Of a DNA stretch of 64,000 nt, positions 60,263 through 64,000 are shown in pieces. Origin of the DNA: Pseudomonas paracarnis. Its GTDB lineage: Bacteria; Pseudomonadota; Gammaproteobacteria; Pseudomonadales; Pseudomonadaceae. The notes under the pieces are model-generated. The model ran no database searches. It had not been told where the DNA came from and saw only the letters and a program-made list of their open reading frames with translations. The stretch lies in NCBI RefSeq assembly GCF_904063055.1, contig NZ_CAJFCN010000010.1, positions 62,001-126,000 on the forward strand. The letters are read 5' to 3'. The position numbers were made by a program, and so were the translations under genes. Position 1 is the stretch's first letter; each line of letters starts with the position of its first letter.

Positions 60263-61204
60263 TTACTCCTCTGCCCCAGCAGTTGAATGCGCGCCCGTAT
60301 CAGAACCTTCAACCACGGCCACTTCTTTCTTCTCGTGCTTGACCGGCTTGCCTGGCTTCATACCTTCGTACTTGTCGACGATTTTCTGAAACAGGTCCGG
60401 CTCATACGCGGAGTACAAGGCGACAGGGTTGTTCTGGCTCGGTTTGGTCAGAGCGTCGTATTCAGCTTGATCAAGCTGTTTAGGTGCGGCCTTGACTGCA
60501 GCTACCCAGGCGTCGAAATCTTCCTGGCTTGTCGAGATCGCTTTGAATTTCATGCCGGTGAAGCCAGCGCCGCTGTAGTTGGCGGAGATGCCTTCCATTT
60601 CAGCTTTCTGGTTGGCGATCAGGTGCAGGCGGGTCTGCATGCCTGCCATCGCGTAGATCTGGCCGCCCAGTGCAGGGATGAAGAACGAGTTCATCACGGC
60701 GTCGGAGGTGATCCGGAAGTTAAGCGGGGTGTGCTCCGGGAAGCGGATCTCGTTGACAGTGGCGATACCCAGGTCCGGGTAGATGAACAGCCACTTCCAA
60801 TCCAGCGCGACCACTTGGATGTTCACAGGCTTGACGTCGGACTCCAGCGGACGGTACGGGTCCAGCGCGTGGGTCGACTTATAGGTGATGTAACCCAGGG
60901 CGATGATGATGAGGATCGGAACCAGCCACACCGCGATCTCGATCTTGGTGGAGTGCGACCACTTCGGCGCGTAGGTAGCGCTGGTGTTGGACGCGCGGTA
61001 TTTCCAGGCGAAGGCGAAGGTCATCACGATCACAGGCACCACAACCAGCAGCATCAGCAGGGTAGCGGTGATGATCAGGTTTCGTTCATCCAGACCGACC
61101 TGTCCTTTTGGGTCGAGCAAGGTCCACTTGCAGCCTCCCAGCATTAACATCATGCCAAGCAGCGGCAAAAAGCCTAGTAATCGGGGGTACCTGTTTTTAC
61201 TCAT
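60263..61204 (-). CDS. cyoA: Cytochrome o ubiquinol oxidase subunit II
   Basis: Membrane-anchored lipoprotein subunit, 313 aa. The signal carries the lipobox MLGGC at about residue 25; two TM helices follow (residues 40-65 and 90-110), then a cupredoxin-like periplasmic domain without CuA ligands. Start ATG 61204 has GAGGTC upstream. First gene of cyoABCDE. Confidence 0.96.
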   Translation of the reverse strand: MSKNRYPRLLGFLPLLGMMLMLGGCKWTLLDPKGQVGLDERNLIITATLLMLLVVVPVIVMTFAFAWKYRASNTSATYAPKWSHSTKIEIAVWLVPILIIIALGYITYKSTHALDPYRPLESDVKPVNIQVVALDWKWLFIYPDLGIATVNEIRFPEHTPLNFRITSDAVMNSFFIPALGGQIYAMAGMQTRLHLIANQKAEMEGISANYSGAGFTGMKFKAISTSQEDFDAWVAAVKAAPKQLDQAEYDALTKPSQNNPVALYSAYEPDLFQKIVDKYEGMKPGKPVKHEKKEVAVVEGSDTGAHSTAGAEE

Positions 61205-61945
61205 CTCACGACCTCTAAAGCAGCTTGCGCAATGCAGTTGGGTTTTGATCGCCAACACTTCACCCTGCCAAGGGTTGGCATTTCTCTTCGATTGAATAAG
61301 AGCCTGCCCGACACGTCATGACTGTACGTTTCACGGACCTGCAGTGAGTTCTTATTCGATTTCGTGGCTAAAGGCCTTGTTACAGACCAATTCCATTTGG
61401 TGCGGATAGTTGAAAGGCTGCCGGAACCTGGGGTCGCATTGAGCCTTCCATCTGCTCCTCGACCGCTCCAATGCTCAAATATTGAACAGCACCGGACATT
61501 CAGTGCGGGCGATTGTAGTTAGCTAGCGATGTATAAACCATGTCTTATAAAGAAATAATTTTTATCGATTCCAGCAACAATCCTTCACCAAAGTTGCAAA
61601 GATTCGCGATCTTATCGTGTTCGATTCTCAACAAAAACCACAAAAATTGCCGTGTTATTGGGCACAGTGCCACTTCCCTTACGGCTTGTAAGGGCATGCG
61701 GATGCCGTCCAAGTCCCCATAAAACAAGGCATTCATAGAGGCAGCAGGGGTTGGAGCCGCACACAAATCGGGCCACTGCACGAACCACGAACTGACAGCA
61801 CAATTTGTGCGCCGGGTGCAAATTAAAGGGCCGATTTGGCGGGTCAGAAACGCCCTGCGACAGCGTCCGTGTGACAACATGTCGCACGCTGCGCGCACCT
61901 TCCGTTGCCCCTCGTCACGGTGCTTTCACAAATCCCTACAAACAA
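61205..61945. other. Non-coding region upstream of cyoA
   Basis: About 740 bases in which I see no supported gene. It should contain the cyo promoter. The arms ATTGAATAAGA (61291-61301) and TCTTATTCGAT (61350-61360) form an 11-bp stem with one G-U pair and a 48-base loop. The part from 61540 to 61640 is AT-rich. No Anr-box palindrome (TTGAT-N4-ATCAA) was recognised. Small ORFs here lack ribosome sites. Confidence 0.6.
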
Positions 61946-61983
61946 AAACGCTCCGGCCTTCATTCAGAAGGAACGGAGCGTTT
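61946..61983 (-). terminator. Terminator of dsbB
   Basis: AAACGCTCCG (61946-61955) and CGGAGCGTTT (61974-61983) form a 10-bp stem with an 18-base loop; on the minus strand it is followed by TTGTTTG. It lies 16 bases beyond the dsbB stop. Confidence 0.8.
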
Positions 61984-61998
61984 GGCAACCGCAGTGAC

Positions 61999-62505
61999 TC
62001 AGGCTTTGGGGTGACGGTTGCGATAGATGCACAGGGGCACCAGGATCGCCGTCAGCACGAATGCCACCAGTGCCCATTGGGCCAGGGACAGGCCGAGGAT
62101 CGGCGGGTAGGGAGTGCTGCAAAAGCCGTCGACCTGGAAGCCCAGGGGAAACACCTTGGCCAGGGGCAGGTCGTCGACGATCGGCTGCAACACATCGATG
62201 CCGCAGCTGACCTGGGGGAAAAACTGGGTGTACACATGGTGGCCGGCCGCAGCCACGCCACCCAAGGCGCTGAGCACCACCCACCCTTCAAAGAACGTCA
62301 GCGCGCCCTTGGTGCGCATGGCGGCGCCGATGAACGCAAAGAGCGCAATCAGCAGCAAGGCGTAGCGCTGCAGAATGCACAGCGGGCACGGCGCTTCGCC
62401 CAGCACCACTTGCATGTACAGCGCCCCGCCAATCAGCGCCAGGCAGATGATGCCCAGCAACACCAGAAAGCGCCGCTCCCTGCCTAAACGCATGTCGTCA
62501 ATCAT
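61999..62505 (-). CDS. dsbB: Disulfide bond formation protein B
   Basis: Inner-membrane oxidoreductase that re-oxidises DsbA and passes electrons to quinone. It has 168 aa and four TM helices. The first Cys pair is CPLC in APCPLCILQRY, the second is made of C in QVSCGID and C in DGFCSTPYPP. Start ATG 62505, with a weak GGGG site right before; ATG 62493 is an alternative. Confidence 0.93.
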   Translation of the reverse strand: MIDDMRLGRERRFLVLLGIICLALIGGALYMQVVLGEAPCPLCILQRYALLLIALFAFIGAAMRTKGALTFFEGWVVLSALGGVAAAGHHVYTQFFPQVSCGIDVLQPIVDDLPLAKVFPLGFQVDGFCSTPYPPILGLSLAQWALVAFVLTAILVPLCIYRNRHPKA

Positions 62506-62632
62506 CCCCGTCTTTCCCTTTCTCTGATTATGGTTGTGCCTGATGGCAACGAGTTTACACACAGGCAGTGGTTAAAACAGAGGGGGGTTAACAGCGGATT
62601 AATCGTGGCAAATGTAATGATCGTGCGGACGC

Positions 62633-62700
62633 CATCGCGGGCAAGCCCGGCTCCCACATTGGAATGCAATCCTCTGTGGGAGCCGGGCTTGCCCGCGATG
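62633..62700. repeat. REP doublet (GC-rich type)
   Basis: CATCGCGGGCAAGCCCGGCT at 62633 is mirrored by AGCCGGGCTTGCCCGCGATG ending at 62700; the arms are 26 bases, perfect inverses, with a 16-base loop. It lies just past the hmp stop and could act as a transcript end. Confidence 0.93.
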
Positions 62701-62727
62701 ATGCCGATACGGTCAATTGGCCAAATT

Positions 62728-63909
62728 CTATTCCAACGCCGCCGCCGGGCCAAAGAACTCATAGCGCGCCTGCTTCTCCGGCACACCCAGCGCCTTGAGA
62801 TGGCGCTTGACCGCCGCCATGAAACCCTTGGGGCCCAAGAAGTAGGCATCAATATCACGCTGCTCAGGCAACCAGGCTGCCAGTTGCTCCTGGTTGAGCA
62901 TCCCGACCTGGTCTGCCGCCGGGCTGATACCGTCATCCTCGGCATAGCAGTAGAAACGCTTGAGCTGCGGATGCTGGGCCGCCAGCGTGTCCACCCAATC
63001 ACGGAACGCATGCACCCCGCCGTTACGGGCGCAATGGATGAAGTGCACCGGGCGTTCGGTTGCCAGGGCGGCTTCGAGCATCGGCAGTGTGGGCGTAATG
63101 CCTACCCCGCCGCTGATCAACACCAGCGGTTTATCACTGGCGGCCAGGGTGAACTCACCCGACGGCGGGAACAGGTCAATGGTCGCGCCGACGTGCATCT
63201 GGTCGTGCAGGTAATTGGAGACCCGCCCGCCCACTTCGCGCTTGACGCTGATGCGGTACAGCCCGGTGTCGGTGAGGGCCGACAGGGAATAGTTGCGGCG
63301 CACTTCTTCGCCATCGAGCACCAGTTTCAGGCCGATGTACTGGCCGGGGGCTGCGGCCAGGATCGGGCCGTTGTCCACCGGGGCGAAGTAGAAGGAGATG
63401 ATCTCGTCGCTCTCCTCCACGCGCTTGACCAGCAGGAACGCCCGCGCACCCCGCCAGCCGCCGGGCGCCTGGGCTTTTTCGTCGTAGATGGCCGCTTCGG
63501 CGCCGATCAGAATGTCCGCCAACTGGCCGTAGGCCGCGCCCCAGGCACTCATGACCTCGGGGGTGGCAATCTCGCTGCCCAGCACTTCGGAAATAGCCCG
63601 CAGCAGGCAGGCCCCAACGATGGGGTAATGCTCCGGCAGAATCTGCAAGGCCACGTGCTTGTTGATGATCTTGGCCACCAGGTCGCCCAGTTGGTCCAAC
63701 TGGTCGATATGCCGCGCGTACATCAGCACGCCATTGGCCAGGGCGCGAGGCTGGTCACCACTGGCTTGGTGGGCCTGGTTGAACAGCGGACGGACTTCGG
63801 GATACTCGGACAGCATCATGCGGTAAAAATGGGTGATCAGTGCTTCACCGCCGCTTTCCAGCAGGGGCACAGTGGATTTAACGATGGCACGGTCTTGGGC
63901 ACTCAGCAT
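62728..63909 (-). CDS. hmp: Flavohemoprotein, nitric oxide dioxygenase
   Basis: Converts NO to nitrate with oxygen and NAD(P)H. It has 393 aa. The globin domain (residues 1-140) has the proximal His in IINKHVALQIL. The FAD domain carries RNYSLSAL and GQYIGL; the NAD domain has LISGGVGITPTLPMLEAAL. ATG 63909 has GAGGAG upstream. In pseudomonads an NorR-like FhpR usually lies upstream; that region is outside the window. Confidence 0.96.
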   Translation of the reverse strand: MLSAQDRAIVKSTVPLLESGGEALITHFYRMMLSEYPEVRPLFNQAHQASGDQPRALANGVLMYARHIDQLDQLGDLVAKIINKHVALQILPEHYPIVGACLLRAISEVLGSEIATPEVMSAWGAAYGQLADILIGAEAAIYDEKAQAPGGWRGARAFLLVKRVEESDEIISFYFAPVDNGPILAAAPGQYIGLKLVLDGEEVRRNYSLSALTDTGLYRISVKREVGGRVSNYLHDQMHVGATIDLFPPSGEFTLAASDKPLVLISGGVGITPTLPMLEAALATERPVHFIHCARNGGVHAFRDWVDTLAAQHPQLKRFYCYAEDDGISPAADQVGMLNQEQLAAWLPEQRDIDAYFLGPKGFMAAVKRHLKALGVPEKQARYEFFGPAAALE

Positions 63910-63948
63910 GGGAGACTCCTCGGTCTTTTTACTCATTACCCTTAGGTA

Positions 63949-63965
63949 GTCAGTATTCGTGCCAA
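63949..63965 (-). promoter_or_regulatory. Sigma-54-like element upstream of hmp
   Basis: On the minus strand TTGGCACGAATACTGAC has GG, ten bases, then GA where GC is expected at -12. It lies 40-56 bases before the hmp ATG. NorR-type activation of hmp/fhp by RpoN is known in Pseudomonas, but the -12 is degenerate. Confidence 0.35.
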
Positions 63966-64000
63966 CTAATAAACCCATGTTTTTCAATAGCTTAAACATT

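Noticed and set aside
61545..61898. Small minus-strand frame in the region upstream of cyoA
   Set aside because: No Shine-Dalgarno site, no recognisable domain, and a composition unlike coding genes here.

Overview
The window is a Pseudomonas chromosome segment, almost certainly from the P. fluorescens group. The evidence is high GC, the canonical pseudomonad order iscRSUA-hscBA-fdx-iscX-ndk-rlmN-pilF-rodZ-ispG-hisS-yfgM-bamB-der, the tgt-yajC-secD-secF block, the bphO-bphP pair, a cyo quinol oxidase operon, and several REP-type inverted doublets. I saw no insertion sequence, prophage, CRISPR array or rRNA; one tRNA-Leu(CAA) is present.

Layout. 1-27.9 kb is conserved housekeeping, nearly all on the minus strand: end of leuA, an omega-amidase/aminotransferase pair, der, bamB, yfgM, hisS, ispG, rodZ, pilF, rlmN, ndk, the complete isc iron-sulfur assembly operon behind two tandem IscR-type sites, cysE, trmJ, suhB (divergent), a glycine-zipper protein, secDF-yajC, tgt and queA. 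28-36 kb is accessory: the tRNA-Leu, two LysE-type exporters, a 2OG-Fe(II) oxygenase divergent from an XRE regulator with an NBR1-type Ig domain, a PH-domain protein, a PIN/HTH toxin-antitoxin pair, and a colicin-E3-type rRNase bacteriocin with its immunity gene, followed by an orphan barstar. 36-45 kb holds a response regulator, heme oxygenase plus bacteriophytochrome, a PhoD-like phosphatase, a PAS-GGDEF protein, a class III aminotransferase and a yefM-yoeB toxin-antitoxin pair.

45.9-52.5 kb is the most interesting block: a tightly packed minus-strand operon (diiron desaturase, proline-dehydrogenase-like enzyme, ATP-grasp ligase, MFS exporter, class V PLP enzyme) next to a LuxR-type regulator that lacks two of the usual AHL-contact residues. 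I read it as an uncharacterised biosynthetic cluster for a small amino-acid or peptide-like metabolite, with its own exporter and a non-AHL signal receptor. It is followed by a Tat-exported class I aminotransferase that fits PtaA (periplasmic pyoverdine side-chain transaminase), then an XRE regulator overlapping a VUT/YhhQ-type queuosine-precursor transporter, and queC.

56-64 kb returns to core functions: cyoABCDE, a 0.8-kb non-coding region upstream of cyoA, dsbB, and the NO-detoxifying flavohemoglobin hmp, whose upstream region has a degenerate sigma-54-like element. All calls rest on reading the sequence and remembered family features; no database search was run.
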